From: Paraescarpia echinospica | Lineage: Eukaryota; Annelida; Polychaeta; Sabellida; Siboglinidae | Length of the DNA: 64,000 bases | Assembly (NCBI GenBank): GCA_020002185.1 | Contig: CM034537.1 | Location: 11,958,157-12,022,156, forward strand | Direction: 5' to 3' | Shown here: positions 63,200 to 64,000 of the stretch, in pieces | How the letters are laid out: the number at the start of each line of letters is the position of its first letter | Position numbering within the stretch: position 1 is the first letter of the stretch | Position numbers and translations under genes: made by a program | The notes under the pieces: generated by a model | Databases searched by the model: none | Told to the model about the DNA's origin: nothing | The model's input: the letters and a program-made list of their open reading frames with translations, nothing else

Positions 63200-64000
63200 T
63201 ATTAACATCTTCTACATACATATACATACATTGGTGCTGCTTATGTGGTGTGACAGTGTGTTGAATGTTGATGGTGTAGTTGTGTGGTACCGGGTATACA
63301 ATTTGTTTTATTAATCGGAAAGTCACACACCCAAGAATACATGTTAAAATTACAATATATGCATCATTAAATTATGTTCTCTCTCAGAAAGATGGCGCTT
63401 CAATGAGTTGTGTCTTGTTTTCTGAAGGCTGTTCTTGGGCTTACGGAGGTCAATATTGGACACTGGTCCTGGGTTCACTTTTCTCCTCGGCATGTACATC
63501 CAGGTCGATACTTTTGATGTACAGGCATCCGGCTGGGTGAGACCATTTCGAACTGCCATTTCAAGCTTGAACATCACAGCTGCTGCATGGCTACCTTCTG
63601 ATCCTTGCCTAAAACAGCCACAGTGAACGTGTACATTTTAATAAATACGTAGTTGAGTTGCCCACTGTTATGCACCATGTCAGTTATGATGTATAGCATA
63701 ATAACAAAATAAAAATATTGCAATACAAAATTGCCACGGAATTGTGCGATGCACAAAGTTAAGTCTTAAACACAGTTTTATGAATATTTGTTTATGCATT
63801 AATACATATTGTAGTAAATACAATTTGTTTAGTTTGATATGATTTATTCAGGCAAAGACATTGTCACCATAATTTCTTTATGTATGACGAATGTATGAGT
63901 AATAAAAATGTAATATTAATTATGATTAATAGACATAGCCTCCTCCACAGATAACCCCAAATGCCATATCAGCGTATTTCCTTTGAGGTCTATGGCCATG
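63200..64000. other. Right-hand end of the window, nothing recognised
   Basis: Several short open frames on both strands (for example 63350-63577 minus) have no motif I recognise. The sequence becomes AT-rich toward the end. Confidence 0.5.

Overview
The window is eukaryotic nuclear DNA: AT-rich, with GT-AG introns, no operons, and dense transposon relics of the kind seen in lophotrochozoans. I infer a mollusc, probably a gastropod, from the mix of Ty3/Gypsy, hAT, Tigger, THAP and LINE pieces. The species cannot be read from the sequence.

Only two host genes are convincing, and they are divergently arranged. (1) On the minus strand is an orthologue of PLEKHM2 (SKIP), the Arl8/kinesin-1 lysosome adaptor. 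Twelve exons can be placed with GT-AG boundaries and consistent phase. Exon 1 (30 codons) lies at 50405-50494. Exons 2-5 (rest of the RUN domain), the linker exons 6-7, exons 8-11 (a conserved block) and exon 12 (start of the PH domain) run from 13667 down to 354. The gene continues past the left edge. Intron 1 is about 36.7 kb and holds most of the window. (2) On the plus strand is an SFT2D3-like four-helix Golgi membrane protein, in six exons from 52915 to 60345, 224 codons, with a TATA-like box upstream and AATAAA signals near 61.2 and 61.4 kb.

From left to right: 1-213 is a 38-bp tandem repeat. 524-13560 is PLEKHM2 exons and introns carrying a Tigger-type MITE, a TTAA MITE, a fold-back MITE and a 1.64-kb inverted-repeat element. 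13.7-22.8 kb holds decayed DNA transposons (Mutator-like and a DUF4371-type hAT), a LINE with a fold-back inside its RT, and a gag relic. 22.8-34.6 kb is a repeat province, with a 2.6-kb 56-bp minisatellite that seems to have grown out of a longer dispersed repeat, LINE pieces, and a 0.6-kb direct duplication. 34.6-49.5 kb is a nest of transposons: a gag ORF, a complete hAT with an 8-bp target duplication, a Gypsy element interrupted by a two-level nested insertion, and a 3.9-kb inverted-repeat element that itself carries a Tigger. 49.8-52.8 kb is the divergent intergenic region with a Z-DNA-prone repeat and two LINE tails. 61.5-63.2 kb is a THAP-domain pseudogene split by a second copy of the TTAA MITE.

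No rRNA, tRNA or CRISPR array was recognised. All family calls come from reading the translations and recalling family motifs; no database search was run.
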